DNA of 64,000 nucleotides from Xanthomonas sacchari (GTDB lineage Bacteria; Pseudomonadota; Gammaproteobacteria; Xanthomonadales; Xanthomonadaceae): NCBI RefSeq assembly GCF_040529065.1, contig NZ_CP132343.1, positions 4,402,001 to 4,466,000 of the forward strand, read 5' to 3'. Shown piece by piece: positions 18,722 to 27,432 of this stretch (position 1 is its first letter; each line of letters starts with the position of its first letter). The notes under the pieces were generated by a model. It saw only the letters and a program-made list of their open reading frames with translations, ran no database searches and was not told where the DNA came from. The position numbers and the translations under genes were made by a program.

Positions 18722-19633
18722 TTACAGCGGGGTCGTCGCTCCACCCGGGACCGCGGCCCCGGGTCCCGCGTCCCGCCTCTCCAGCCCCACCGAGGTCCGC
18801 ACCTCGAACAGTTCCGGGAAGAAGGTCAGCGCCAGCGCCTGCTGCAGGAAGCCGACGCCGCTGGAACCGCCTGTGCCGCGCTTGAAGCCGATCACCCGCA
18901 TCACTGTGCGCATGTGGCGGAAGCGCCACAGCTGGAACTGGGTCTCCAGGTCCACCAGGTCCTCGCACAGCGCGTACTCGCGCCAATAGCGGTCGGTGTT
19001 CTCGTAGATGCGCTCGAACACCGGGCGCAGCAGCGGGTCGCTGACGTGCGGCTGGCGCCAGTCGCGGGCGTGGTACGGCGCCGGCACCGCGTGGCCGAAG
19101 CGGGCCAGGTAGCGCAGGAATTCCTCGTACAGGCTGGGCGCTTCCAGCACCGCCTGCAGCGCCGCCTGACCCTGCGGGTCGTGGTCGAACACCGGCAGCA
19201 TCTGCGCGTTCTTGTTGCCGAGCATGAATTCGATGGTGCGGTACTGCAGCGACTGGAACCCGGAGGACGGGCCCAGCACGTCGCGGAAGCCCATGTACTC
19301 GGACGGGGTCAGGGTCTCCAGCACCGACCACTGCTCGGTCAGCAGACGCAGCACCTGCTTGCTGCGCGCCAGCACCTTGCGGCACTGCCACACCTGGTCG
19401 CGCTGCAGGTGCGCGATCGCCGCGCCCAGCTCGTGCGCCAGCAGCTTCAGCCACAGCTCGGAGGTCTGGTGCTGGACGATGAACAGCAGTTCGTCGTGGT
19501 GCGGCGGGTTGGACAGCGGCTGCTGCGCCGACAGCAGCCGGTCCAGGCGCAGGTAGCCGCCGTAGGTCAGGCGGCCTTCCAGGTCGGTGTGGATGCCGGC
19601 TTCGAGCGGGCGCTGGTTCTGTTCGACGGGCAT
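18722..19633 (-). CDS. kynA: Tryptophan 2,3-dioxygenase
   Basis: Haem dioxygenase opening the indole ring of L-tryptophan to N-formylkynurenine. The 303-residue protein has the distal His55 in [11 protein letters not shown] and the haem-axial His240 in [15 protein letters not shown], the same numbers as in the structurally known Xanthomonas enzyme, and the substrate loop GTGGSSG. The last ~15 residues after [10 protein letters not shown] are Pro/Gly rich. No other kynurenine-pathway gene is adjacent. The 292 bases between it and the peptide transporter show no gene. Confidence 0.96.
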   Translation of the reverse strand: MPVEQNQRPLEAGIHTDLEGRLTYGGYLRLDRLLSAQQPLSNPPHHDELLFIVQHQTSELWLKLLAHELGAAIAHLQRDQVWQCRKVLARSKQVLRLLTEQWSVLETLTPSEYMGFRDVLGPSSGFQSLQYRTIEFMLGNKNAQMLPVFDHDPQGQAALQAVLEAPSLYEEFLRYLARFGHAVPAPYHARDWRQPHVSDPLLRPVFERIYENTDRYWREYALCEDLVDLETQFQLWRFRHMRTVMRVIGFKRGTGGSSGVGFLQQALALTFFPELFEVRTSVGLERRDAGPGAAVPGGATTPL

Positions 19634-19761
19634 GGGCGGCGTGGGCGTTCCGGGCCGGCAAGGGTACCGCAGCGACGAATGTCACACATTGGTCAGCACC
19701 GGCTGACAAACTCCGGCACAATCGTCGGCGGCGCCTGGGGGGCGCCGTCACGTCATCTGCG

Positions 19762-19909
19762 TAAGAGCGGCAAACAAAACGACTGCGCAGCTACCAAGCG
19801 GGCGCGGACGGTGCTCGGAATCCTCATGTACCCACTCGTACACTGCGGTTCCTCCGCGCCGTCCGCACCCACCTGGCGACTGCTCGCTACGTTTCGTTAG
19901 CCACTCTTA
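19762..19909. mobile_element. MITE-like palindromic element with terminal inverted repeats
   Basis: A 148-bp element beginning TAAGAGCGGCAAACAAAACG and ending with its imperfect inverse; the interior is also a nearly full-length palindrome (GGGCGCGGACGG against its inverse, centred near ATGTACCCACTCGTAC). It begins and ends with TA, as expected for elements that insert at TA. No protein is encoded. A shortened relative is at 33633-33710. It lies in the upstream region of the secreted nuclease gene, whose ATG is 36 bases away. Confidence 0.72.
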
Positions 19910-19944
19910 AGTCCACGTCTTCAAGGATTGGGGAGATCTTGTTC

Positions 19945-22900
19945 ATGCGAACCATGCTGCTTCGAGCTGCAGTGTTGTCGTGCGCGCTGGGTGGTGCCGG
20001 GTACGCCCAGGCCCAGGTGGTCATCAGCCAGGTCTATGGCGGTGGCGGCAACAGCGGCGCCACCTACAAGAGCGATTTCGTCGAATTGCACAACAACGGC
20101 AGCGAGGCGGTGAGCCTGGCCGGCTGGTCGGTGCAGTACGCCTCGGCCGCCGGCAGCAGCTGGCAGGTCACCCCGCTGAGCGGCAGCATCGCGCCGGGCG
20201 GCTATTACCTGGTCAAGCAGGCCGACGGCAGCGGCGGCAGCACCGCGCTGCCCACGCCCGACGCCACCGGCACCATCGCCATGAGCGGCACCGCCGGCAA
20301 GATCGCGCTGAGCAAGGCCAGCGCCGCGCTGAGCGGCGCCTGCCCGGCCGGCAACGCCGACTTCGTCGGCTACGGCAGCAGCGCCAGCTGCGCCGAAGGC
20401 AGCGCCCCGACCGCCGCGCCCAGCAACACCCTGGCGGTGCTGCGCGGCAACGGCGGCTGCACCGACAGCGACAACAACAACGCCGACTTCGCCACCGGTG
20501 CGCCGACCCCGCGCAACAGCGCCGCGCCGGTCAGCCTGTGCGGCGGCGGCAACCTGCCGGTGGCCAGCGTGGCCAACGTCAGCCGCGCCGAAGGCGACAG
20601 CGGCAGCACCGCGTTCGTGTTCACGGTGACGCTGAGCCAGCCGGCCGGCAGCGCCGGCGTCACCTTCGCCGCCGCCACCCGCGACGGCACCGCCACCGCC
20701 GGCAGCGACTACCAGGCGCTGGCCGCGACCCAGGTGACCATCCCGGCCGGCGAGAGCAGCGCCGAGGTGCGCGTGCTGGTCAACGGCGACACCAGCAACG
20801 AACCGGACGAAACCTTCTACCTCGACATCAGCGGGGTCAGCGGCGCGCTGCCGGCCACGCTGACCGCCAGCGGGGTGATCCTCAACGACGACTTCAACCT
20901 GGTGCCGATCCACAGCATCCAGGGCAGCGGCGCGCGCTCGCCGCTGGTCGGCCAGGTGGTCGCTACCAGCGGCATCGTCACCGCGCGGCGCAGCGCCGGC
21001 TTCTTCCTGCAGACGCCCGACGCCCAGGCCGATGCCGACCCGCTCACCTCCGAGGGCATCTACGTCTACACCGGCAGCGCGCCGCCGGCCGAGGCCGCGG
21101 TGGGCAACGCGGTGCGGGTGCAGGCCACGGTGGTCGAATACGTGCCCAGCACCGACCCCAGCCAGCCGCCGCTGACCGAACTGAGCTCGCCGACCGTGCT
21201 GCTGCAGTCCACCGGCAATCCGCTGCCGGCCGCGGTCGAGCTGACCACCCGCTTCCCCGACCCGAACGGCGCCTACGACCAGCTTGAGCGCCTGGAAGGC
21301 ATGCGCGTCACCGTGTCCAGCCTGACCGTCAACACCCCGACCCTGGGCAACGTCAACGAGACCAACGCCAGCGCCACCAGCAACGGCGTGTTCCATGCCG
21401 TGGTCACCGGCCTGCCGCGCGCCTGGCGCACCGCCGGCGTGCAGCAGCCCGACGCACTGCCGGCCGGCTCGCCAAGCGATGTGCCGCGCTGGAACACCAG
21501 CCCGCAGGTGATCGCGGTCGGCAGCGCCGGCCTCGGCGGCGAGCGCATCGACGTGGCCGCCGGCTGCACCGTGCTCGGCGTCAGCGGCCCGCTGGACTAC
21601 AGCTTCCGCCGCTACACGATCTACCCGGAAACCGCGCCCACCGTGCAGTGCAACGGCGCCGACCAGCCCAAGCCGGCCCCGGCGCCGCAGGCCGACGACG
21701 TCAACATCGCCACCTACAACATGGAGCGCTTCTTCGACGACCAGAACGATCCGGCGATCGGCGAACCGGTGCTGACCGCGGCCGCCTACCAGGCGCGCCT
21801 CAACAAGGCCTCGCTGGCGATCCGCAACTACCTCAACACCCCCGACATCCTCGGCACGGTGGAGATCGAGAACCTGAGCGTGCTGGAGACCCTTGCCGAC
21901 CGCGTCAACCGCGATGCGGTGGCCGCCGGCCAGCCCGATCCGCAGTACGTCGCCTACCTGCAGGAAGGCAACGACGTGGGCGGCATCGACGTCGGCTTCC
22001 TGGTCAAGACCGCGCAGGTCGGCGCCGGCATCGCCCGCGTCGAGGTGGTCTCGGTGAGCCAGGAAGGCAAGGCCACCACCTGGACCGAGCCCAGCGGCAC
22101 CGTCAGCCTGCTCAACGATCGCCCGCCGCTGCTGCTGAAGGCGGTGGTGCATTTCGCCGACGGCCGCGCGCTACCGCTGACCGTGGTCGAGGTGCACCAG
22201 CGTTCGCTCAACGGCGCCGAGACCGACGACGCCGGCGGCCAGCGCATCCGCGCCAAGCGCCAGGCGCAGGCGGTGTTCCTGGCCAACCTGCTGCAGGCGC
22301 GCCAGGCCGCCGATCCGAGCGAGCAGTTGCTGGTGATGGGCGACTTCAACGCCTTCGAGTTCAACGACGGCTATGTCGATGCGATGGGCACCATCACCGG
22401 CCTGCCGGCGGCGGACGCGCAGACCGTGGTGCCCGGCGACGGCGCCACCCTGGTCGATCCGGCGCTATACAACCTCACGCTACTGTCGACGCCGGACCAG
22501 AGCTACTCCTACGCCTACGACGGCAACGTGCAGTCGCTGGACCACATCCTGGCCAACCGCGCGCTGATGCGATCGGTGCAGATCGCCGGCCTCAGCGAAG
22601 CCCACGCGCGGCTCAACGCCGACTTCCCGGCCGTGGCCCGCAACGACGCCAACTCGCCGGCGCGGTTGTCCGACCACGATCCGGCGGTGGTGCTGATCAA
22701 GCTCAAGCCGCTGGAGCGCGCCGACCTGAGCCTGCGCGTGAGCGCCGCCAACGCGTCGGTCTATGCCGGCGACACCATCCGCTACAGCGTGGACCTGGCC
22801 AACGCCGGTCCGGACGCGGCGCGCGCCGCCGCGGTCGCCTTCGCCCTGGACGCGGCGGTGGCCCCGAGCGTGACCGCCGCCCCGGGCTGGGACTGCGCCG

Positions 22901-23526
22901 CGCCAGAGGTGGCCGCGCAGACCGTGGTCACCTGCAGCACCGCACAGTTCGCCGCCGGCACCACGCCGCGCTTCGAGGTGGCGGTGCCGGCCGGCGCCGC
23001 CCTGGTCGGGCGCAGCCTGAGCCTGGCCGCGTCGGTGGCCTCGCAGACCGAGGACCCCAACCCCGGCGACAACGGCGGCAGCACCACGGTGGCGGTGCAG
23101 GCGCGTCCAGCCGGCGACCTGGCGGTGTCGATCGACGGCCCGGCCACCCTGCCGTTCCTGGCGTTCTTCGCCGACTACCGCATCGACGTGCGCAACCACG
23201 GCAATGCGCCGGTGCAGGGCGCCAGCCTGGAGATCGACGGCAGCACCCTGTCGGCGCTCACCGCGCTGGTGCCGCCGCGCGGCTGGCAGTGCGTGCGGCA
23301 GAACCACGGCCTGCGCAGCGCGCGCTTCCAGTGCCGCAGCGGCGCCGACCTGGCGCCCGGTGCCAGCGCCGCGTTCCGCCTGAGCCTGGCGACGCGGCCG
23401 CTGCCGGCCGACCGCCAGATCGTGATTGGCGCCAGCGCCGGCTCGACCTCGGCCGACGCCGATCCCAGCGACAACAGCGCGCGCTTCAGCACGCGCGTAG
23501 AGGGGCTGCGCCTGTTCGGTCGCTGA
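19945..23526 (+). CDS. Large secreted endonuclease (ExeM/NucH-like) with lamin-tail, Calx-beta and EEP domains
   Basis: A 1193-residue exported protein starting at ATG 19945 behind GGGGAG. Order of parts: signal peptide (ends near YAQA); lamin-tail-like domain (VVISQVYGGGGNSGATYKSD) to about 165; Calx-beta repeat (DGTATAGSDYQALA to DETFYLDISG) about 190-300; OB-fold-type region; endonuclease/exonuclease/phosphatase domain from NIATYNMERFFDD through LLVMGDFNAFEFND to SLDHILANRAL and LSDHDPAVVLIKL (about 590-925); then two DUF11-like Ig-type repeats. The Asn, Asp and His catalytic residues of the EEP fold are all present. It likely degrades extracellular DNA. A strong terminator follows. Confidence 0.92.
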   Translation: MRTMLLRAAVLSCALGGAGYAQAQVVISQVYGGGGNSGATYKSDFVELHNNGSEAVSLAGWSVQYASAAGSSWQVTPLSGSIAPGGYYLVKQADGSGGSTALPTPDATGTIAMSGTAGKIALSKASAALSGACPAGNADFVGYGSSASCAEGSAPTAAPSNTLAVLRGNGGCTDSDNNNADFATGAPTPRNSAAPVSLCGGGNLPVASVANVSRAEGDSGSTAFVFTVTLSQPAGSAGVTFAAATRDGTATAGSDYQALAATQVTIPAGESSAEVRVLVNGDTSNEPDETFYLDISGVSGALPATLTASGVILNDDFNLVPIHSIQGSGARSPLVGQVVATSGIVTARRSAGFFLQTPDAQADADPLTSEGIYVYTGSAPPAEAAVGNAVRVQATVVEYVPSTDPSQPPLTELSSPTVLLQSTGNPLPAAVELTTRFPDPNGAYDQLERLEGMRVTVSSLTVNTPTLGNVNETNASATSNGVFHAVVTGLPRAWRTAGVQQPDALPAGSPSDVPRWNTSPQVIAVGSAGLGGERIDVAAGCTVLGVSGPLDYSFRRYTIYPETAPTVQCNGADQPKPAPAPQADDVNIATYNMERFFDDQNDPAIGEPVLTAAAYQARLNKASLAIRNYLNTPDILGTVEIENLSVLETLADRVNRDAVAAGQPDPQYVAYLQEGNDVGGIDVGFLVKTAQVGAGIARVEVVSVSQEGKATTWTEPSGTVSLLNDRPPLLLKAVVHFADGRALPLTVVEVHQRSLNGAETDDAGGQRIRAKRQAQAVFLANLLQARQAADPSEQLLVMGDFNAFEFNDGYVDAMGTITGLPAADAQTVVPGDGATLVDPALYNLTLLSTPDQSYSYAYDGNVQSLDHILANRALMRSVQIAGLSEAHARLNADFPAVARNDANSPARLSDHDPAVVLIKLKPLERADLSLRVSAANASVYAGDTIRYSVDLANAGPDAARAAAVAFALDAAVAPSVTAAPGWDCAAPEVAAQTVVTCSTAQFAAGTTPRFEVAVPAGAALVGRSLSLAASVASQTEDPNPGDNGGSTTVAVQARPAGDLAVSIDGPATLPFLAFFADYRIDVRNHGNAPVQGASLEIDGSTLSALTALVPPRGWQCVRQNHGLRSARFQCRSGADLAPGASAAFRLSLATRPLPADRQIVIGASAGSTSADADPSDNSARFSTRVEGLRLFGR

Positions 23527-23548
23527 TCGCGGCAAGCGGTGCAAGTGC

Positions 23549-23578
23549 AAGGGCGTGGCCGCGAGGCCACGCCCTTTT
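23549..23578 (+). terminator. Rho-independent terminator after the nuclease gene
   Basis: A perfect 10-bp stem GGGCGTGGCC / GGCCACGCCC with a GCGA tetraloop (23551-23574), preceded by AA and followed by TTTT. It begins 22 bases after the nuclease stop. Confidence 0.9.
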
Positions 23579-23632
23579 GCTTGGGCCAACGCCACCCCGG
23601 CGCTGATCACGTGCTGCCGGCAGCGCGCTCGC

Positions 23633-23696
23633 GTAGGAGCGGCTTCAGCCGCGACCGGCCTTCCCTAGAAATCCCGTCGCGGCTGAAGCCGCTCCT
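23633..23696. repeat. REP pair interrupted by an IS110-family element
   Basis: Left arm GTAGGAG with stem GCGGCT-TC-AGCCGC at 23633-23655, inverse arm from 23674. The inverse arm runs up to GCCGCTCCT (23696) and its last bases AC are found only on the far side of the IS at 24930-24931, followed by G. Joining the two restores a normal REP end CTCCTACG. Confidence 0.9.
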
Positions 23697-23704
23697 TGTA
23701 TCTG

Positions 23705-23893
23705 GACATGTCGCCCCTAAACAGGCGTCATGTCTTCCGACTGATCATCGGAGGAGGTGTGGGAGGTCCAGTCGCTCCTAAAGCTTCGAGCTTGCATCGT
23801 AGATCGGCTCCGCCCTCCACATGCTGGCTCTTGTGTGTCCGAACGGTATCCAGAGTCCGCCCCCGGGCGTGAACTCGCATCGACAAGGCAGGA
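23705..23893 (+). ncRNA. IS110 bridge RNA with readable target and donor guides
   Basis: 5' stem-loop GACATGTCGCC / GGCGTCATGTC (23705-23734). Target loop: left guide GTCGCTCCT (23771-23779) matches REP bases 23688-23696 at 8 of 9, the mismatch allowing a U-G pair; right guide CGTAG (23798-23802) is the complement of the right junction CTACG (24928-24932). A small hairpin AGCT-TCG-AGCT lies between the guides. Donor loop: left guide ACGGTATC (23843-23850) equals the IS right end 24921-24928; right guide ACAAG (23883-23887) complements CTTGT at the left junction (23695-23699). Guide order is that of IS621 bridge RNA. The exact RNA ends are estimated. Confidence 0.85.
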
Positions 23894-23940
23894 CCGGGCT
23901 CAGCGCCGATCATGACCCTGACACGATGGAGGAATCGCGT

Positions 23941-24912
23941 ATGTCTCCCGTCATCGGCATCGACGTCGCCAAACGCAGTTTCGATGTGGCCATCGATCTG
24001 ACCAATGGCAAGCACCGTACCAAGGCCAAGTTGTCCAACGATGCCAAGGGCTTCCAGGCCCTGCAGGCATGGCTGCAGACGCATGCGCAGCCCGATAGTT
24101 GGATCGCCATGGAGGCCACCGGCACCTACCACCAGGCGCTGGCCGAGTTCCTCCACGCACAAGGCTATCGGGTGTGCGTGCTCAACCCGGCGCAGACGGC
24201 CGCGTACGCACGCAGCCAGCTCAGCCGGGTCAAGACTGATCGCAGCGATGCCAAGCTGATCGCCAGCTATGCCTTGCGTCACCGCGAACAGTTACGCCGT
24301 TGGCACCCTGATCCGCCGGCGCTCAAGCAGCTCAAAGCGCTGGTGCGCCGGCGCCAGGACCTGCAACAGATGCTGCAGATGGAGCGCAACCGGCTGGAGG
24401 TCGCTCCGGCCCAGGTAAAGGACTCGATCCAGGTCCATCTGGCCGATCTGCAACACCACATCGCCCAGATCGAGCAGGCCATCGATGACCATATCGACCA
24501 GGATCCGACCTTGCGTGGGCAGCGCGAGTTGCTGGTGAGCATCCAGGGGATTGCCGACACCAGCGCGGCCTTGATGCTGGCCGAACTTGGCGATGTGAGG
24601 CGCTTCGCCGATGCCTCGGCGGTGACCGCCTTCGCGGGCCTGAATCCGTGCCTGCAGCAGTCGGGCGAGCGCAAAGGCCACGTCTGCATCTCGCGCACCG
24701 GCTCGCCCCGCCTGCGCGCGGGCCTGTTCATGCCGGCCCTGGTGGCCATGACCCACAACCCGATCATCCGGACGCTGAAACAGCGACTGAGCGAACGCGG
24801 CAAAGCCGGCAAGCAGATCGTGTGCGCCGCCATGCGCAAGCTCCTGCACCTGGCCTACGGGGTTCTCAAGTCGGACACGGCGTTCGATCCGAAAAGGGGC
24901 CTTGCCTGCTAG
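23941..24912 (+). CDS. IS110-family transposase (DEDD/serine recombinase)
   Basis: A 323-residue bridge-RNA-guided recombinase. The start is ATG 23941 behind GGAGG (23928-23932), not the longer open frame that would run through the bridge RNA. The RuvC-like DEDD residues are Asp8 (GIDVAK), Glu58 (AMEATGTYH), Asp100 and Asp103 (KTDRSDAK). The C-terminal Transposase_20 part has AFAGLNPCLQQSGERKGH with Ser241 as the likely nucleophile. It acts with the adjacent bridge RNA to join donor and target DNA at CT. Length and all key residues are intact. Confidence 0.95.
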   Translation: MSPVIGIDVAKRSFDVAIDLTNGKHRTKAKLSNDAKGFQALQAWLQTHAQPDSWIAMEATGTYHQALAEFLHAQGYRVCVLNPAQTAAYARSQLSRVKTDRSDAKLIASYALRHREQLRRWHPDPPALKQLKALVRRRQDLQQMLQMERNRLEVAPAQVKDSIQVHLADLQHHIAQIEQAIDDHIDQDPTLRGQRELLVSIQGIADTSAALMLAELGDVRRFADASAVTAFAGLNPCLQQSGERKGHVCISRTGSPRLRAGLFMPALVAMTHNPIIRTLKQRLSERGKAGKQIVCAAMRKLLHLAYGVLKSDTAFDPKRGLAC

Positions 24913-24929
24913 GGGGTAAGACGGTATCT

Positions 24930-25270
24930 ACGGGACAAGCTCCATGCGCGGCGCCAGCGCTGAGCGCTGCTCGGGGGCGCGCATGCACGCCTGCCTCCTG
25001 TCCGTTCCGAGGCGCCCGCGCGCTTGCATGCGCGCCACGACAACGGCGTTGCCACCGCCACCGGTGGACACCCACGCGCACATGAACGGCATGCATCGCA
25101 CTGCAACATCGTCGATACCCAACGCCATCAATCGGCAACGCGAGAGGACCACGCTTTTCTTGTGCGATACGGCATCGCCGCGTGCTGCGGTGCACGACGG
25201 CTTTTGTGCACGGCTTCCTTAACATGCCGACTCATATCATTTGAAACTTGTTGTCGAGAGCGCCATCGCC
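24930..25270. other. Intergenic region between the IS and the dehydrogenase operon
   Basis: No convincing gene. The first bases are the displaced end of the REP. The last ~60 bases before ATG 25271 are AT-richer (CATATCATTTGAAACTTG at 25229-25246), the probable promoter zone of the operon, but no clear -35/-10 pair can be assigned. Confidence 0.4.
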
Positions 25271-26359
25271 ATGCCCATCGCCGCCCAGTTCGAAATTGAG
25301 TTCCTGCAGTACCTCGACGCGGGCGGCCAGCCGGTCCGCGACGCGCTTCCGGCCGACTCGGCCAACCCGCAGACGCTGCTGGCGCTGTTCAAGCAGATGC
25401 TCTACGTGCGCACCTTCGACAGCAAGGCGGTGGCCCTGCAGCGCACCGGCAAGCTGGGCACCTACGCCTCCTGCCTGGGCCACGAGGCCACCCACATCGG
25501 CATCGGCGCGTCGATGCGCCGCGGCGACGTGCTGGCGCCCAGCTACCGCGAGTACGGCGCCATGTTCACGCGCGGCGTGCGCCCGCGCGAAGTGCTGCTG
25601 TACTGGGGCGGCGACGAGCGTGGCAACGATTTTCAGCGCGATTCCGACGCCGCCCGCGACTTCCCGATCTGCGTGCCGATCTCCACCCAGTGCCTGCACG
25701 CCGCCGGCGCCGCGCTGGCGTTCAAGCTGCGCGGCGAGCAGCAGGTGGCGGTGGCCACCTGCGGCGACGGCGGCTCGTCCAAGACCGACTTCTACGCCGC
25801 GCTCAACTCCGCCGGCGCCTACCAGTTGCCGCTGATCCTGTGCGTGATCAACAACGGCTGGGCGATCTCGGTGCCGCGCAACGCCCAGACCGGCGCGCAG
25901 ACCCTGGCGCAGAAGGGCCTGGCCGGCGGCCTGCACTGCCTGCAGGTGGACGGCAACGACTTGATCGCGGTGCTGGAAGCCATGCGCCAGGCGCGCGAGC
26001 GCGCGCTGGCCGGCCAGGGCGGCACGGTGATCGAGTTCATGACCTACCGCCTGTCCGACCACACCACCGCCGACGACGCGCGCCGCTACCGCGACGATGC
26101 CGAGGTCAAGCAGGCCTGGGAACGCGAGCCGCTGCTGCGCCTGCGCGCCTGGCTGAGCGCGCAGGGCCTGTGGAGCGAGGACGAGGAAACGGCGTGGAAG
26201 CAGGAATGCGCGCGCCTGGCCGACATCGAGCTCAACGCCTACCTGGAAACCCCGGTGCAGCCCGTGGAAGCCATGTTCGATTACCTGTACGCCGACCCGC
26301 CGCCGGACCTGCTCGTGCAGCGCGCCGAGGCCATCGCCCTGGAGCAGCGCCATGGATGA
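25271..26359 (+). CDS. 2-oxoacid dehydrogenase E1 component, alpha subunit
   Basis: Thiamine-diphosphate-dependent decarboxylase subunit of a branched-chain 2-oxoacid or pyruvate dehydrogenase complex. I start at ATG 25271 (362 residues); a TTG at 25241 is possible. The ThDP motif runs from TCGDGGSSKTDFYAAL to ILCVINNGWAIS, and the substrate-channel region is GHEATHIGIGASMRRGD. The YRLSDHTTADDARRYRD loop is the usual regulatory/ThDP-contact loop. First gene of the four-gene operon E1 alpha, E1 beta, SH3-like protein, E2. Whether the substrate is pyruvate or branched-chain oxoacids cannot be read with certainty. Confidence 0.9.
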   Translation: MPIAAQFEIEFLQYLDAGGQPVRDALPADSANPQTLLALFKQMLYVRTFDSKAVALQRTGKLGTYASCLGHEATHIGIGASMRRGDVLAPSYREYGAMFTRGVRPREVLLYWGGDERGNDFQRDSDAARDFPICVPISTQCLHAAGAALAFKLRGEQQVAVATCGDGGSSKTDFYAALNSAGAYQLPLILCVINNGWAISVPRNAQTGAQTLAQKGLAGGLHCLQVDGNDLIAVLEAMRQARERALAGQGGTVIEFMTYRLSDHTTADDARRYRDDAEVKQAWEREPLLRLRAWLSAQGLWSEDEETAWKQECARLADIELNAYLETPVQPVEAMFDYLYADPPPDLLVQRAEAIALEQRHG

Positions 26360-26444
26360 GTTGAGCCCCCGCCTCGCCGACCACGCGGCCGCCTCTGCGG
26401 CCGGCACCGCCCACAGCGCGGCGACGTCGCGCGGAGACACCCCG

Positions 26445-27431
26445 ATGACCAGCACGCCCATTACCTTGATCGAAGCGGTGACCCAGGCGCTGGCCTGGGA
26501 ACTGCAGCACGACCCGTCGGTGCTGGTGCTGGGCGAGGACGTGGGCGTCAACGGCGGCGTGTTCCGCGCCACCGCCGGCCTGCAGCAGCGCTTCGGCGCC
26601 CAGCGCGTGCTCGATACCCCGCTGGACGAAACCACCATCGCCGGGCTCAGCGTCGGCCTCGCCGCGCAGGGCATGAAGCCGGTAGCCGAAGCGCAGTTCG
26701 ACGGCTTCGTCTACCCGATGGTCGATCACCTGATCTGCCACGCTGCGCGCCTGCGCACCCGCACCCGCGGTCGCCTGCACTGCCCGCTGGTGCTGCGCGT
26801 GCCGTGGGGCGGCGGCATCCGCGCACCGGAACACCACAGCGAAGCCAACGAAGCCATCTTCACCAACGTGCCGGGCCTGCGCGTGGTGCTGCCGTCCTCG
26901 CCGCAGCGCGCCTACGGCCTGCTGCTGGCGGCGATCCGCGAGCCGGATCCGGTGATCTACATGGAGCCCAAGCGCATCTACCGGCAGTACAAGGAAGTGG
27001 TCGCCGACGACGGCGAGGCGTTGCCGCTGGACGTGTGCTTCGTGCTGCGCGACGGCACCGACGTGACCCTGGTCGCCTGGGGCGCGCAGGTCAAGGAAGC
27101 GCTGGAAGCGGCCGACCGGCTCGCCGCCGACGGCATCAGTGCCGAAGTCATCGACGTGGCCACGCTGCGCCCGCTGGATTTCGACACCATCGCCGAATCG
27201 GTGGCGCGCACCGGCCGCTGCGTGATCGTGCAGGAAGCCCCGCGCAGCGCCGGTTTCGGCGCCGAGATCGCCGCGCGCCTGGCCGAGCAGTCGATGTACG
27301 ACCTGGTCGCGCCGGTGCAGCGCGTGACCGGCTACGACACCCACATCCCGCTGTTCCGGCTGGAAATGAAGTACCTGCCGAGCACCGACAAGATCGTCGC
27401 GGCAGCCAAGCGGGCGATGGCCGCGGGTTGA
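26445..27431 (+). CDS. 2-oxoacid dehydrogenase E1 component, beta subunit
   Basis: Transketolase-like partner of the alpha subunit, forming the alpha2beta2 E1 enzyme. The start MTSTPITLIEAVTQALAWEL at 26445 has GGAG 10 bases upstream and gives 328 residues, the usual size; an in-frame ATG at 26352 overlapping the alpha gene would add a 31-residue Ala-rich leader. Family motifs: VLGEDVGVNGGVFRAT, LDTPLDETTIAGLSVGLA, QFDGFVYPMVDHL and RVPWGGGIRAPEHHSE. The C terminus carries the subunit-binding domain (VIDVATLRPLDFDTIAESV). Confidence 0.93.
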   Translation: MTSTPITLIEAVTQALAWELQHDPSVLVLGEDVGVNGGVFRATAGLQQRFGAQRVLDTPLDETTIAGLSVGLAAQGMKPVAEAQFDGFVYPMVDHLICHAARLRTRTRGRLHCPLVLRVPWGGGIRAPEHHSEANEAIFTNVPGLRVVLPSSPQRAYGLLLAAIREPDPVIYMEPKRIYRQYKEVVADDGEALPLDVCFVLRDGTDVTLVAWGAQVKEALEAADRLAADGISAEVIDVATLRPLDFDTIAESVARTGRCVIVQEAPRSAGFGAEIAARLAEQSMYDLVAPVQRVTGYDTHIPLFRLEMKYLPSTDKIVAAAKRAMAAG

Positions 27432-27432
27432 T

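Larger units (their letters stand above)
23697..24929 (+). mobile_element. IS110-family insertion sequence inserted in a REP
   Basis: About 1233 bp. Both junctions show a CT core (23695-23696 on the left, 24928-24929 on the right), as known for IS621-type IS110 elements, and no flanking inverted repeats or long target duplication. The left end is long (about 244 bp before the transposase) and the right end is very short (17 bp after the stop), which is the IS110-group layout with the bridge RNA in the left end. The gene is intact, so the copy may be active. Confidence 0.9.

Noticed and set aside
26352-26444. Earlier start for the E1 beta subunit overlapping E1 alpha
   Set aside because: It would add an Ala-rich leader not expected for the family; the ATG at 26445 has a ribosome site and gives normal length.
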